64,000 nt of DNA from Tricholoma matsutake (GCA_026075535.2 AP026547.1:6758001-6822000); one strand, 5' to 3'. Shown: positions 44,946-58,392, numbered from the stretch's first letter. Program-made: numbers and translations. Notes: a model not told the origin generated them from the letters alone.

Positions 44946-45573
44946 GCTTGAATGCCTTTGCAGGAGATGCAATGCCCTAAGAACTTGAGCTTTGTAAGAA
45001 AAAACATCGACTTTTTGGGATTGCAATAAAGTCGACACTTCCATAATGTGTTCATGATTAACTTAATATGTTGGATATGCTTGTTGAGGGTGTTTGACCA
45101 AATGATGATGTCATCGAGATAAATGTGGCAGATCCATCCCAGAAAAGGACAGAGAGCTTCCATCACTCAACGCTGGTGTATGGGGGGAGCATTGGGAAGT
45201 CCTTGGGGCATCACAAGCCACTCATATAGACCTAGAGGGGTGGTTACTGCAGTAAGGTGTATGCTCTCTGGGTCCATTTTCATGTGGAAAAAACTATCTG
45301 TCATGTCGATTTTGCTCCAGATCTTGCCTTTCCCCATGTCCACCAGTGGCATTAAGCTTCCAGTAGTCATTTACCCAACATGGTAATGCAGTGGAGTCCA
45401 CCTTAGGTATCAGGAAAGCGGGCAAGGCATGAGCACTGGAGGATGGTCGAATGCGCCCTGCTTCAAGGTGCTTGTTGATCAAGGTGTTCCAAGCTTCACG
45501 GAATTTACAAGGACAAGAGTATGACCACATGGAAATTGTCTTGGATGTGTCCTTCAATGTGATTTTGCAACAC
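44946..45573 (-). pseudogene. RT segment of element F between G and H
   Basis: Contains [58 protein letters not shown] and active-site HIYLDDIIIW (about 45110), intact here, then FLGHCISCKGIQA where G is inserted. A stop lies after PIHQR and the frame changes at about 45360. Confidence 0.8.
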
Positions 45574-45796
45574 TGTAAGATAATTCCCTCAATTATCTTA
45601 CTACCTCACCAGTTTCCTATCCGCATTACCTTTTCCCTTCTGGGACATTACTAATATACACGATCATGTGCTCACATATTGACCTTGCAAAACAATGTCT
45701 TAGTTAGTTCTCATTCTCTGTTTAATTCATACCAAGTTCCAATTTACTTGTCCCTATTCCTCTAAGTGACCAAGGCACTAGAGTGCTTTCGTTACA
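45574..45796 (+). repeat. 5' LTR of element H
   Basis: TGTAAGATAATTCCC to GTGCTTTCGTTACA. Directly followed by C plus nine T (45797-45806). Confidence 0.9.
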
Positions 45797-46298
45797 CTTT
45801 TTTTTAAATTCGAACTCGGCGAAACTTTCTCTGAAACCACCCCACTCTAATCTCTGGGAATAAAAACACCCCATCTCTCTCTGAAGAACCCCGCCTGCCT
45901 CTCTCTCCAAAGAACCCTTGCCAAAGGTGCAAGACCTATTGAACTAAAAATGACAGCCACCTTCCCATAGTGGGTTGGCCATCTACCCTTTCTGGGCGAG
46001 AAGGTACATCCGCATCAGAACGTCCAGAAGACCAGCAGTGTTATCTTCCACCCCAATCCCCAGCTATAATTGTATTGCCTGTGCTATCATCCATGTCATC
46101 ATCCGAGTCATTATCGCACACCACAACCCCAGCGTGATACCACAATACACCAGATCCACCATTATCATTTTCCCCAACCCCCAGTGTGGCACATCCATGC
46201 CCATACATATATAACCCCACTGCGAGAAATTGTACTGCCAACGTCTTCATACCCCTACCCTGTCGTAACCCAAGCTGTCTCGATGCCCATCCAGTACT

Positions 46299-47280
46299 GT
46301 GCTGCTCACCACCAGGAGCAGAGCACGTGTACTAATTGCTACCCCGCTGTCACCACTCTCATCCTTGTCACCCTCCCCTGCTTCAACACTGGCTCCAGTC
46401 ATCCACCCTAGCACTGTAACCCCTGCAACACATACATTGCACCGATGCATTCCCTCTTCTGACTCGGAAACAGATACACCCCATACAAACACCAGAATGA
46501 CTCCAAGTATCGCCCCCCTGTATGCATCTGCTGAAGTAAAGCAGACCTCACCCTCTTCGGCACCACTTCTGTCTGCAGGTCGCCTGACTATCAAAGTACT
46601 TCATCAGTTTGATACCGCATGCCACCGCTACTTCTCCATAAAAGACATTCCTGCCAACGATTGTGTAAAAAAAATTATCTACAACTTTGAATCCACGGCG
46701 GTACAATCGTGGATCAACGTTGAGGAGGCTCGCCTCATTGCTCTCTCGTTCCCGGAATTCCTCGTCGCCCTCAAGAAAAAGTTCCTCCCATGTTCTTGGA
46801 AGATGAACTTGTGCAGGACCAGATTGTACCTCAAGGGTCCACAGATTTCCTGACCTGGGTCAACTCTGTCTGGAATGCTAATGACAAACTGGGCACTGCT
46901 AAATCAGCTTACCACATCCCCGACGATCGTTTCAGACTGCATCTCATTCCCTGACTCTCAGACGGCATGAACGCCTCTACAAGGCCAATAACGGGACAGC
47001 TCCCGGCGCAATGAAGGGCACCCTGGATGCTATCACCGATTTCAAAGAATGGATGGAACATTTACAGCTTTTGGAACAAGATTTGCAGGCAAGCCGTGCA
47101 GGTTGGGTATCCTGCACAGCAAAAGCGAGTAATGTTTTGCATGACTCATTGGCACCCAACATCGAAAGCTCCACCAGTACCCAGCCATCACATACACCAC
47201 CCCTCTTAAACCCCTCACTGATGACGAGAAGACACTGCTAAGGCAACATATGGGATGCTACAAATGCTGAGTCTTCTATG
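46299..47280 (+). pseudogene. Gag of element H
   Basis: The open stretch 46299-46853 has a Ser/Thr/Pro-rich N-terminus followed by a capsid-like region (LHQFDTACHRYFSIKDI; FPEFLVALKKKFLP). After a frameshift at about 46800 the sense resumes (DFLTWVNSVWN). A second open stretch (47011-47241) continues. A knuckle-like CYKC.VFYVGHLGCNC lies at 47257-47300, with a TGA inside it where Arg is expected. Gag of D shows the same layout. Confidence 0.72.
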
Positions 47281-50200
47281 TGGGACACCTCGGATGCAAC
47301 TGCACCAACCCCCACCCAACCCTCGAGGACTGCAAGAAGGTGACAGCCATGTTTGCTGCCAAAGCGAAGGCCATGTACGACAAGATACAGGCGGCGTCGC
47401 AGACAACAAGCACCACGGTCGCTGTTATCTTTGAAGCTGATGCTGTGTTCGAGGACAGCGAGAGCAACGGAGATTCAGATGATTTCATGGACGCAAACAA
47501 AGTTGACGAGTACGTAACTTCGCCTTTTACTCTCCCACAACATCTTCATTGGACGTGTTGTATTGATGCCCCTGCCACTTGTGCCCCTACCCCTGTTGAA
47601 GCACTAATTGATCATGGCTCGTCTCCAGTCTTGATTTCTAGCCATCTCACTGAAATTCTGTGCCTCACTGCAAAACCCCTCTTCAAGCCTCTCTCAGTTT
47701 CTGGTGCATTCACGAAGTCCAACAACACATTGACTCCTCTTGTTTTGACTCAATATTGTAGATTATCAATCCAATCACCAGACGCCCTCTGGCACTCCCG
47801 TGTTATCAATGCTATTATCTGCCCTGAACTCCACAATGACTTAATACTGGGCCTCGACTTTCTCATGAAAAATAAAATTGTTGTAGATGCTGAACTTTGG
47901 ACTGCTGTTGCAAAAGAATTTGGCTACGATTTACTCAACCCCCCCAACCCAAAACTACATCAATGGACTATTACAAAAACACCATCTCAACATCGTAAGC
48001 TTGAAGCCCACCAAATTAAGGAAGGCCAACGAAGCGCCAGGAAAACCAGAATTCTCGTTCACATGGAATTGATAGCCCTCTTTGATGAAAATGTCCACTG
48101 CTTTGATATGACACAATTTACAACTGGGCCACCTGACATTGTGGCGACCATCAAAACTCGGATTGCACAATTGGCAGGAGAAGCAACACTGCGTAAACTA
48201 GACCAGCAAATGAAAACCACGTTTGTCGACCGATTCCCATCCGACATACTGCATGTCAAAGACCTGCCAAAAGATGTTTACCACTGTATCCACCTACTCC
48301 CTGGAGCTCCTGTATCTGTATCGCATGCTTATGGCTGTCCATGGAAATATTGAACTGGGTGGAAAACACTAATTGATCAGCATGTGGCAGCAGGCAGGAT
48401 CCGCCCATCTTCATCCCCATATGCGTCACCCTCCTTCATAATACCGAAAGCAGATCTGACGGTTCTCCCGCATTGGGTGAACAACTATCGTCACTTGAAC
48501 CGATTGACTGTTCCCGATAACTACCCCCTCCCGCGAATTGATGACATTCTGGCAGACTGTGCTAAAGGCAAAATCTGGGGGAAGATAGATATGACAAATT
48601 CATTTTTCCAGATGCTTGTGCACCCAGATGACATAAAGTACACTGCAATGCTTACTCCATTCGGTCTATGGGAGTGGGTTGTGATGCTGATGGGCATGCG
48701 CAATTCTCCTGCAACACATCAGAGGTGTGTTACACTGGCTCTTAAAGATCTGATTGGGAAAATATGCCACATATATCTTGACGACGTGATCATCTGGTCC
48801 AATACTCTTGAGGAACACAAGACAAACATGACTCTAGTACTCGAGGCCCTTCACAAAGCTGAACTATATTGTTCACTAAAGAAATCCATGCTTTTCACAA
48901 CAGAACTAGACTTTCTGGGGCATCACATCTCAGCGCGGGGCATCGAGGCAGACCAATCCAAAGTACTCCGTATTCTCAACTGGCCAGCACCCAAATCTGC
49001 AAAGCATGTTCGACAGTTTCTTGGTCTAGTCTGTTACATCACATCATTCCTTCCCACATTAGCTGAGTACACCACCATACTCACACCACTCACTCGAAAG
49101 GAACATAACAGCAACTTCCTGACATGGACAGCTAACCACCAAGCAGTGTTCGATAACATAAAATGACTTGTCATTGGGAGAGATTGTTTGACAACAATTG
49201 ATCATGAGAACCCCGGTAGTAACAAAATCTTTGTGACATGTGATGTGAGCAAGAGGAGGACAGGTGCCATTCTATCCTTTGGCAAGACTTGGGAAGTGGC
49301 TCAGCCTGTTGCATTCAAGAGCCGGCAGATGAACAGCACAGAGTGCAACTACCCAGTGCATGAACAAGAGATGCTGGCAATCATGAGAGCCTTGAAAAAG
49401 TGGCGAGTGGACCTACTTGGATCTCATATCCACATCCGCACAGATCACAAAACGCTACAGAACTTCGATTTCCAGTGAGATCTATTGCAATGACAAGCTC
49501 GTTGGATGGAATACCTTTCCCAATATGAATACACCATAACTTACATCAATGGGGAATGGAACACCGTTGCAGATGCTTTATCGAGACTCCCTGACTCTGT
49601 AGACAAGACGTCCCCTCCCACCATTGTATCAGTGATCTTTTCCATTCAAACCGACCCAAAACTGATCACCAGGATAAAGAACGGCTACCGTGCAGACCCT
49701 TGGTGTCTAAGTATGCTTGACAATCTCAAACGGGGTATGTTGGACACGAAACTGAACATCTCCCTGAAACACGGACTTCTTTTCATCGGCGATAGACTTG
49801 TGATCCCCAAATACAAGGATCTCCGTGAACAGCTATTCAAACTAGCCCATGATAACCTTGGCCATTTTGGAACGGAAAAATCCTATGGCAACCTCCGAAA
49901 CAAATTTTTCTGGCCCAACATGTGGAGAGACTTGGCGCGAGGTTACATTCCAAGCTGCATGGACTGCCAGCAGAACAAATTGACCACGTCCAAAGCAGCG
50001 GGACCTCTCCATCCTCTTCCTATACCAGATAAATGTTTTGACTCAGTAGCTATCGACTTCATAGGACCCTTGCCAAAAGACGACGGTTTTGACACAATTG
50101 TCACAATGACTGACCGCCTGGGTGTGGACATGCAGATTGTACCTTGCAGAGGAGACATGTCAGTGGAAGACTTTGCATTTCTATTTTTCGACAAATGGTA

Positions 50201-51146
50201 TTGTTAAAACAGATGCCTACTAGAGATCATCAGTGACCGCGACAAAATTTTCATGTCCAAATTCTGGCAGGCCTTGATGAAACTCACAGGGGTCAACCAC
50301 AAGCTCTCAACAGCGTACCACCTGCAAACCGATGGCTCATCAGAGCATTCTAACAAAACAGTAGTCCAGTGCCTGTGTTTCCATGTAGAATGAAATCAGA
50401 AGGGGTGGGCAAAGGCATTACCCAAGGTTCAATTTGACATCATGAACACATTGAATGCATCCACTGGGGTATCACCTTTTGTACTCAAGACTGGACGATC
50501 ACCATGCATGTTACCACCTCTCATCACACCTATGAACACCATACAAAGGGAGGATGCAGCGCCAGAAGAAGTGGACGCGCATGCATTCATGGAAGCCATG
50601 GAAGAGGAAATGAACACAGCAAAGGATGGCCTCCTCGCAGCAAAACTACACCAGGCTCACTTTGCGAACAAGGAGCGCTTACCTGACCCCATGTACCAGG
50701 TAGGAGACAAAGTCATGCTCGCAACTGTGCACAGACGATGAGATTACATACGAGCAAAAGATGGATGTGTTGCAAAATTCATGCCAAGGTTCGACGGCCC
50801 ATACAAAATCCTTCAAGCTTTCCCTGAAAGCTCCGCCTACAAACTCAAACTACCTCCCACATCGAAGGCGCACCCTATGTTTCATGTTGCCCATTTGCGA
50901 ACACATGTCCTGAACGACAATACCCTTTTCCCTAATCGCACCCAGACTGCACCTAAACCACTGGTAACAGAGGATGGCACATCCAAGTATTTCATTGACA
51001 GGATCCTTGACCGTCGACCTAGGGGAAGAGGCCACCAATTTCTCGTGTGCTGGAGTGGGTATGGACCAGAACACGACCTCTGGCTACCTTGTTCAGAGCT
51101 TCTTGAGACGGAGGCACTGGCACTCTATGAACTGGAGAATCATTGA
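47280..51146 (+). pseudogene. Pol of element H (PR-RT-RNase H-INT-chromodomain)
   Basis: A single frame is broken at 48351, 49164, 49476, 49491, 50391 and 50739 (all TGA, at positions where Arg is expected in most cases) and 50205 (TAA). Protease-like EALIDHGSSPVLISSHL is at about 47598. RT: AAGRIRPSSSPYASPSF, KIWGKIDMTNSFFQML and an intact active-site HIYLDDVIIW at about 48766. RNase H: VTCDVSKRRTGAILSFG. Integrase: HDNLGHFGTEKSYG zinc region, DFIGPLPKDDG, SDRDKIF and YHLQTDGSSEHSNKT. A GPY/F-type segment follows (FDGPYKILQAFPESSAYKLK). Chromodomain-like YFIDRILDRRPRGRGHQFLV at about 50985-51045. It is better preserved than B, D and F. Confidence 0.9.
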
Positions 51147-51171
51147 TCTCACTAAATAGGGCATATGCGAG

Positions 51172-51394
51172 TGTAAGATAATTCCCTCAATTATCTTACT
51201 ACCTCACCAGTTTCCTATCCGCATTACCTTTTCCCTTCTGGGACATTACTAATATACACAATCACGTGCTCACATATTGACCTCGCAAAACAATGTCTTA
51301 GTTAGTTCTCATTCTCTGTTTAATTCATACCAAGTTCCAATTTACTTGTCCCTATTCCTCTAAGTGACCAAGGCACTAGAGTGCTTTCATTACA
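51172..51394 (+). repeat. 3' LTR of element H
   Basis: Partner of 45574-45796; ends GTGCTTTCATTACA, where the 5' copy has TTTCGTTACA. Confidence 0.9.
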
Positions 51395-51399
51395 AACAC

Positions 51400-52340
51400 A
51401 CAGAATCTGGCATTCCATCACAATGAGGGATGGGTTCAAAGACATTGGCGTAATGTTCCTTGATATCCACCACTAGCTTATCAAGGTAATCTTGCACTGC
51501 TAGTTGCTTGATTCATGTATGGACAGCAGCAATGATATCAGGCCGCCTAACTGGTTTGCACACTGCATCAACAATGTGTCTCTGGATAGCACACACAGTA
51601 TGTAATTTGTCTAATAGCAATTTTCTGTTCACTATGTTGGTTGCAATCACTTCCTGTACTTTGGGCAGAGGGACGCATGATGGTGTCCATGCAGTAGGAT
51701 GCAGTAAATTGAAACCATCGGTTGTTAAAACACTTCCATCAAGTACATTTACTGTGATGTTATTATGATACATGAAAGGTAGTCCAAGGATAATCTGATG
51801 ACACAGCTTGGGGGCAATGAGGACACAAACAGTTTGAGCAGAATAGTAATTATTATGATCATGGAGCTTTAGCTTGACCCAGTGGGTCAGTGACACAGAT
51901 GAGGATGCAGAAGATTCACCGAGAAAGGCACCAGAGACAGGGAACTCTTGCGGCAGTGCGCAAAAACAAAGATTGAGTTGAGAGGCAAGTTCTTGAGCAA
52001 TTAGAACTATATGAGAATCATGGTCAATCAAAGCTTCGACATGCAGACGGTCATGAGAGGAATCATTGACAGCACAATGCCATATGAGATGTGGGATGTA
52101 GAATGGGACAGGTTTGCTTACAGAGTCATTTGAGTCTTGCAATAAGTCACCATTGTCCCCCATCAAGATGTTGTGTTCATTCGTCAGTTGGCTGATAGAT
52201 GCGACAGGATATGAGGTCATACCTATGCCAGCTGCAACCGGCAGGGGGGTAGGAGCCACATTGGGTGCAGGAGGTGCAAGCAATGCCATGGAAGCAACTG
52301 GGACTGAAAGTTCATCATTAGGAATAGGCAGCATAGCTAA
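51400..52340 (-). pseudogene. Protease region and gag C-terminus of element F
   Basis: 277 codons are open (52346-51513). The gag linker MGLAMLPIPNDELSVPVAS is followed by PFYIPHLIWHCAVND. The protease-like loop reads EALIDHDSHIVLIAQEL and the second block LGLPFMYHNNITVNV. The Gly of the B motif (DHGS) is Asp here. Element I cuts the sequence at 52345, and the missing upstream gag continues at 58393. Confidence 0.78.
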
Positions 52341-52345
52341 CCCCA

Positions 52346-52771
52346 TATAAGGGCAACCTCAGCCTCTAGCAAAGGGAAATCCGAAGTTAAAATTATGCTA
52401 CATAATACAGGGATTGGGGGCGCACCTAGCAAAGGGAAATCCAAAGAGAAAACTCTAAGGATCCCCTTGCTGATGCCCAGTATATGTGAAGACAACAAAA
52501 ATCAAATATAACCTAAAAATAGAAAAAGGCAGAGATAGGCGGATCAAGGCCGCTGAATGACATCATACCAAGGGGTATGTGTCGGAAGGGGTACTCCGCC
52601 TCTAAATATAAAAGTGTCAACATGTACAAACATGATAGCAAGGGAAAATTAGTAATAAAATCCAGAAAAATCATAGAAAATGAAGAATAGAAGGAAATGA
52701 GGTGGGGAAAAATATAGGATGAACATAAAAAATAGGAAAAACACACAGGGCACCTCCCTAGTCCCCTTACA
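52346..52771 (-). repeat. 3' LTR of element I
   Basis: On the element strand it runs TGTAAGGGGACTAGG to GGTTGCCCTTATA. The 3' end is TATA, not the usual CA, in both copies, and the TSD fixes this boundary. Confidence 0.92.
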
Positions 52772-52812
52772 TCACCCCCTCTCTAAGATGCATCGCCCCG
52801 ATGCATTCGAAA

Positions 52813-55800
52813 TCATATACAACCAAAGTCCGTGACTTGAATGCGATGCAGTGCAGCAGTGTGCCGTCGGTGGAATTCCTTGATTAACCAAGGGGCATTT
52901 ATGTCAGACTCTTTGACCCATGAGTTCTCCTCATACCCATAACCCTTCCAATGTACCAAATACTGGAGTTTTCCTCGACATAAACAGCTGTCCAAGATTG
53001 ACTCGACTTCATATTGGGGTTCTCCCTTGATCACTGTAGGTGGTGGTGGTGGGTGTGAATGGCGTCCCGGGAATGGATCTGGGGGAGCTGGAAGCAATTT
53101 GACGATATGGAAGACGGGATGGAGTCTGGACATGGAGGCTGGGAGGCATAGACGATAGGCATGTGTTCCAATGCACTTGACAATGGAGAAAGGTCCCAAG
53201 AAGCGATGAGTGAGTTTCTTGGATGGACGTGTAGTGGAAATGTCACTGGAGTCAAGATAAACTCAATCACCAACCTTGTACTGAGGGGTTGGGGAGTGCC
53301 GTTGGTTGTAAAATCGCGCCATGTCGTCCTTCGCCTTTGCTAAGGCTGCCCTTGCCTCCTCCAAGCTATCCCTCATGTGTTCTGTGAACTCATTCACTGT
53401 CTCAATGTGTGAGGGAGTTTGGCAAGGTTCAAATCCCATGCGTGGATGTCGTCCAGTGTCTAAGAGGAAAGGGGTCTGCTGAGTGGAAGCATGGACATGG
53501 TTGTTGTATCCGAACTTGGCCAAAGGAAGGAGATCATCCCAATCGTCCTGGCGTTCATTGACAAAGAGGCAGATGTACTGCTCCAGTTCCTGGTTGACTT
53601 GCTCCGTCTGGCCATCAGTTTGTGGGTGATAAGCGGTTGAAGCGAGGAGTTTGATCCCCAGGAGTCGGTACAGCTCACGAGTGAACTCTGCCATGAACTG
53701 AGGGCCATGATCCGAGAGGAAGGCACCAGGAAGTCCATGTAATTTCCACATGTGGTGGAGGTAGAGTCAAGCGGCACCTAGGGCACTGACAGTGGTGTGA
53801 GTGGGAATGAAGTGAGCACGTTTTCCCACTGAGTCAACTGTGCACATCACCGCATCAAACCCATTTGACTCTGGCAATTCCACCACAAAGTCGACGCTGA
53901 CGACATCCCAATGACTCTCTGGAACAGGAAGAGGGTGTAGCTCACCAATAGGCTTGCGACGAGGAACCTTGGTGCGTAAGCAAAGGTCACAAGTGTGACA
54001 ATACTGACCAATGAGCTGCGACATTTGTGGCCACCAATAGTTCTGTGAGGTGAGCTCCAAGGTCTTCCAGCGTCCGGGGTGGCCAGCAATCTGTGAGTCA
54101 TGGTGTTGGGATATGATGTGCCAGCAAAGGTCTGGATCATTGGGAACATAGATGCAATCCCTGAAATACAACAAGTCCTCCTTTTCAGCCCACTCTGCCG
54201 CACGTAAGGAAAGGGTCGATCCCTTCCTCAGTTCTTTAACAGCTCGGGCAACAACATCCTCATGTAAACTGCTATGGTTTGCGCGATGAATGTCACGTAG
54301 AATGTCCCGCTCCTCGCCCTGGGGTACGATGCCTTCCAGTGCCCGAATGGTGAACAGGTCTGGCTGCAACAGCACAATGTTTTGGTTGTCACCGCTGCCA
54401 TCCCCATGGTCTGCACGTCGGGATAGGGCATCGGTCTTCCCCATGCTGCGACCCGGACGGTGGTGCAAGGAGAAGTCGAATCTAGATAGATACAGGGACC
54501 AATGAGCTTGACGACGGTTCAATTTCTTGGCCGTCATGAAGTACTCGAGGTTCTTGTGATCCGTCCAAATTTCCACCTTGTGTTGGGCACCCTCGAGGAA
54601 GTGTCGCCACTCCTCAAGCGCACACATTATCGCCAACATCTCCTTGTCATGGATCTCGTAGTTTCTCTCTACAGCACTAAGGCTTTTGGAGTAGAACACA
54701 ACAGGATGCCACTTCTGGTCCTCCGGAGACTGCTGAGACAACACAGCGCCCGTCGCAAAGTCAGAACTGTTGGCTTCTACACGGAAAGGACGCGAATCGT
54801 CAGCAAAGGTAAGGATTGGAGCGGAAGTGACCATCTCCTTAAGCTTTTCGAATGCCTCCTGTTGTGCATTATCCCACCTCCATGCCTCCTTTCCTGTCAA
54901 GTCGAACAGCGGTCGTGCATAATGTGAGAAATCCTTGATAAAACGCCGATAAAAATTGATGAAGCCCAGGAAAGACTGCACCTCCTTCTTGTTCGTGGGC
55001 ATCGGCCAAGCTGTGACCCCGTTTACCTTGATAGGATCCATCTCCACTTGACCCTCCGAGATAATCAGGCCGAGGTACTCAATCTTGGTCCTTTCAAACT
55101 CGCATTTGTCCTGACGAAGGTAGAGTTTGTACCGTCGAAGTCGCTCTAGGATGAGGCGCATGATGCGACGGTGCTCTTCAACTGTGCGAGTGAAGATGAG
55201 GATGTCGTCGAGATAGATGCAGACAACACCTTCAAGGATGAGGTCATGGAAGATGTCATTCATCATGGTCTGAAAGGTGGCAGGGCTATTAGTAAGGCCA
55301 AAGAACATGACAAGCAGTTCAAAAAGACCACGGTTGGTACGAAAGGCTGCCTTCCACTCATCTCCCTCCTTTATCCTCACATTATTATAGCCCCAACGGA
55401 CATTGAGCTTGGTGAAGTATCGGGCTCCATGGAGCTGGTTTACGAGTTCGGAGATGAGGGGTAGTGGGTAGCGATTTTTGACCGTGATGTTGTTGAGTCT
55501 TCTGTAGTCTTGAACCGGTCGAAGTGAGCCATCCTTCTTCTTGACAAAGAAAAAGGGAGAGGCCATGGGTGACTTCGATGGTCGAATACGTCCAGAGGCC
55601 AGGTGTTCGTCGATGAACTGGTCAAGCTGCCGTTGTTCCTCCGGAGAGAGAGGATAGACCTTGCAGGATAAAGGGGTTGCGCCGGGGGTGAGTTCGATTG
55701 CGTGATCCCATGGCTTACGTGCAGGAAGAGAGTCGAATGACTCCTTGGAGAACACATCTTCAAACTCATGGAGATGAGGGAGTAAGGAGTTAGTAGAGGA

Positions 55801-56685
55801 TTTAGCAGCGTTGTTTTTGTGGAAGGCCTCGGCGAGGCGTTGGGATATGTTCGATGTGGCACACACCTCATGCGATGAGTGAATCGCAGTGTAGAAGATC
55901 CGATCACCCTCCTCCACTTCCTCTGGGTCCTCATCATCATCATCCGAGTCCAGCATTAGATCAGGAACCCCTTCCAATTCCACTTCAGGTATAGGCAGGG
56001 GTCCAGCACGACACTTCTGAGTTCGTCGTATTGCCGCCTTCTGTCCACGACATTCTTGCCTGGCTTCTGTGAAACATGTCCGACAGCAGGATGGACATCA
56101 GCTCATGGTAACCTCCCCGGTGCGCCAGTCGACCTCTGGGTTATGGTCTCGAAGCCATGGATATCCCAAAATCACCTTTTGCTTTCCTAATTGAGTGACA
56201 GCAAAAAGGGCACGCTCACTATGATCTTTGTAACGGAGAACCAGGTCTGCAACCTCTCGGATGGCACCAGCTTCATTTGGGGATCCATCCACGTTATATA
56301 CAGGTATCGGACATGAGAGTGAGCGAGTATTTAGACGATGTTGTTGTACCAGATGGGAATCGATGAAGAGACCAGTCGCACCAGAGTCCAGGAGCACAGA
56401 GACACCGAGTATCTGTCCAGTGTCGGTCGTCTGCAGTTCGATGGCTAGGTTTAAGGAATGTGCAGAGGGAGTGGATGCCACAATATACTTGCGTGGTAGT
56501 TTATGCTCCCATGATTTAATTTTGGGACGTGGAGTAGAAGGAGAGATGGGGAGAGCAGGTACGTCTTTAGCCAACTTCGAAGGGTCAGAGAGGGGAGCAG
56601 TCACAGAAATGGATTCATTCTCTGGGGATTCAACTGACAAGACTTCAAAGCGGTTATGGACAGGCAGTGAGGGCGTACGATTCAC
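52813..56685 (-). pseudogene. Pol of element I (PR-RT-RNase H-INT-chromodomain)
   Basis: One frame with TGA at about 56098, 53765 and 53263, each where Arg is expected (for example before LYLHHMWKLHG and in GD.VYLD). Protease: VLLDSGATGLFIDSHL (about 56400). RT: KLNVRWGYNNVRIKEGDEWK and intact CIYLDDILIF (about 55220). RNase H: VEANSSDFATGAVLSQ and YEIHDKEMLAIMCALEEW. Integrase: HPGRWKTLELTSQNYWWP zinc region, DVVSVDFVVELPES, LSDHGPQFMAEF and YHPQTDGQTEQVNQELEQ. A GPF-type block (GPFSIVKCIGTHAYRL) leads to chromodomain QYEVESILDSCL to EENSW (about 53010-52910). Its start overlaps the gag end in the -1 frame. With the stops it cannot make full-length Pol unless they are bypassed. Confidence 0.92.
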
Positions 56686-57800
56686 TCGCTGCGAATAGGA
56701 AAATCCTGCTCCTCTACAACTTCCAGCTTAACCTCCTCTGCAACTTGATCCTTCGCTTCCTCAACATCTACAAGTGCCAACAAATCTTGCAGGAGTTCAT
56801 CTCGTCCCTCGGGGGTGAGCATGCGGATATCCTGACGATGGGGACACGCTCCAGCCCTGTGTCCAGGTTCCCCACAACGGTAGCAGAGATCCAACTTACG
56901 TGCACGACTGTGGGCTGCATCAACATCCATTGGTACTGGGATATTGATGGCTGGTGTGGGAGTTTGATGAGCAGGAATGGGGTTAGGGTGGGGGAGGCTT
57001 CGATTGAAGGTGTAGGGTGTATGAGTGGTAGTTGGAGCATGGAATGCAGCATTAAACGCCGCATTTGTGAGTCAGTTCTCGTCACAGAGTGAAGCAGCTT
57101 CATACCAAGCAAGGATATCATCGTCTGCTGGGCGCCCTTCCAACATCTGTGCAATCTGGTCCTGAATTTCTCGGTTGAGCCCCCGTTGGAACTTCACCAC
57201 CACTGGTAACCCACTCCCATACCCTGCCATGTCCACCAAATCCTTGAACTCATCGATATAGTCGTCCACGGATCGACGTCCCTGGTGGTAAGTGGATGAC
57301 TCAAGTCGTGTCACTGCTTGGTGGCGTTCATTGAGGGGGCAGAAGTGGCATACAAACTCAGCTCAAAAGTCACCCCAAGTGGAGAAAGGTAGAGAACCGA
57401 GGTCTTTAGTTTGACGTAGGATACGGTCCACATAGAGATAGGCGCGTTCAGATTTCATGTATGTGAAGGCCCAATAAATTTTTGCAGCCTCATCGACAAA
57501 TTGATGCGACTGGAGACTAATGTATAACTCACAGGAATTAAGGAATGCACGTCCCTGTGCACGTGCACCATTAAATTTGGCGGGGGGGGACGGTTTGATC
57601 TGGGCACGTTCCTTAGTGGACGCGTTTGGCAAAATGTCGTTGTTGGGTGCGCTTGGAGTCGTGAAGGGGGAACTATTAGTCATAGGGTTAGCCTGGAGGG
57701 TCCTAACGAAGTTTTCAATCGTAGATTTAAGCGAGTCGATTTGCGCGCGCATTCCAGAAATGTCGCTTTCAAGCGCGTCGAAGCGTTCTGATGCGTCCAT
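56682..57800 (-). pseudogene. Gag of element I
   Basis: ATG at 57800. The frame runs to 56682 with TGA at about 57363 and 57072 at probable Arg codons. N-terminal heptad-like RFDALESDISGMRAQIDSL suggests a coiled coil. Capsid-like blocks: KFNGARAQGRAFLNSCELYI, then RRSVDDYIDEFKDLVDMAGY. Zinc knuckle CYRCGEPGHRAGAC (CX2CX4HX4C) at about 56880. Length (about 370 codons) is typical. Confidence 0.88.
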
Positions 57801-57966
57801 GTCGCTAGGGAGCGCGTTTGGTGAAAATGGCGGCGTAATAAAGGCGAGAGTATCTGGAACGGTGTGTAGGGACTCTGTGGAGCTTTGGGAAGCGTCGTCC
57901 AGTCCATACCTGCCTATTTTGGGCAGCGCGTTCGCGATTTTTGGGCCTTAGGGGAGAGTTTTCTAC

Positions 57967-58392
57967 TATAAGGGCAACCTCAGCCTCTAGCAAAGGGAAA
58001 TCCGAAGTTAAAATTATGCTACATAATACAGGGATTGGGGGCGCACCTAGCAAAGGGAAATCCAAAGAGAAAACTCTAAGGATCCCCTTGCTGATGCCCA
58101 GTATATGTGAAGACAACAAAAATCAAATATAACCTAAAAATAGAAAAAGGCAGAGATAGGCGGATCAAGGCCGCCGAATGACATCATACCAAGGGGTATG
58201 TGTCGGAAGGGGTACTCCGCCTCTAAATATAAAAGTGTCAACATATACAAACATGATAGCAAGGGAAAATTAGTAATAAAATCCGGAAAAATCATAGAAA
58301 ATGAAGAATAGAAGGAAATGAGGTGGGGAAAAATATAGGACAAACATAAAAAATAGGAAAAACACACAGGGCACCTCCCTAGTCCCCTTACA
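57967..58392 (-). repeat. 5' LTR of element I
   Basis: Partner of 52346-52771, 426 bp. The next bases on the element strand are GTAGAAAACTCTCCC; no T tract and no primer tRNA that I recognise. Confidence 0.92.

Larger units (their letters stand above)
45574..51394 (+). mobile_element. Ty3/gypsy element H (complete length) nested in F
   Basis: 5821 bp with two 223-bp LTRs and a perfect TSD AACAC (45569-45573, 51395-51399). I count four LTR differences by eye, three of them CpG-type transitions. The order is gag, protease, RT, RNase H, integrase, chromodomain. Six TGA and one TAA interrupt pol. Confidence 0.92.
52346..58392 (-). mobile_element. Ty3/gypsy chromovirus-type element I (complete, youngest)
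   Basis: 6047 bp with two 426-bp LTRs differing at about five positions by eye. Perfect TSD CCCCA (52341-52345, 58393-58397) inside gag of F. Read right to left: LTR, gag with CCHC knuckle, protease, RT, RNase H, integrase, chromodomain, purine tract GAGAGGGGGTGA, LTR. Pol is open except for three TGA codons, and gag for two. Confidence 0.94.
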
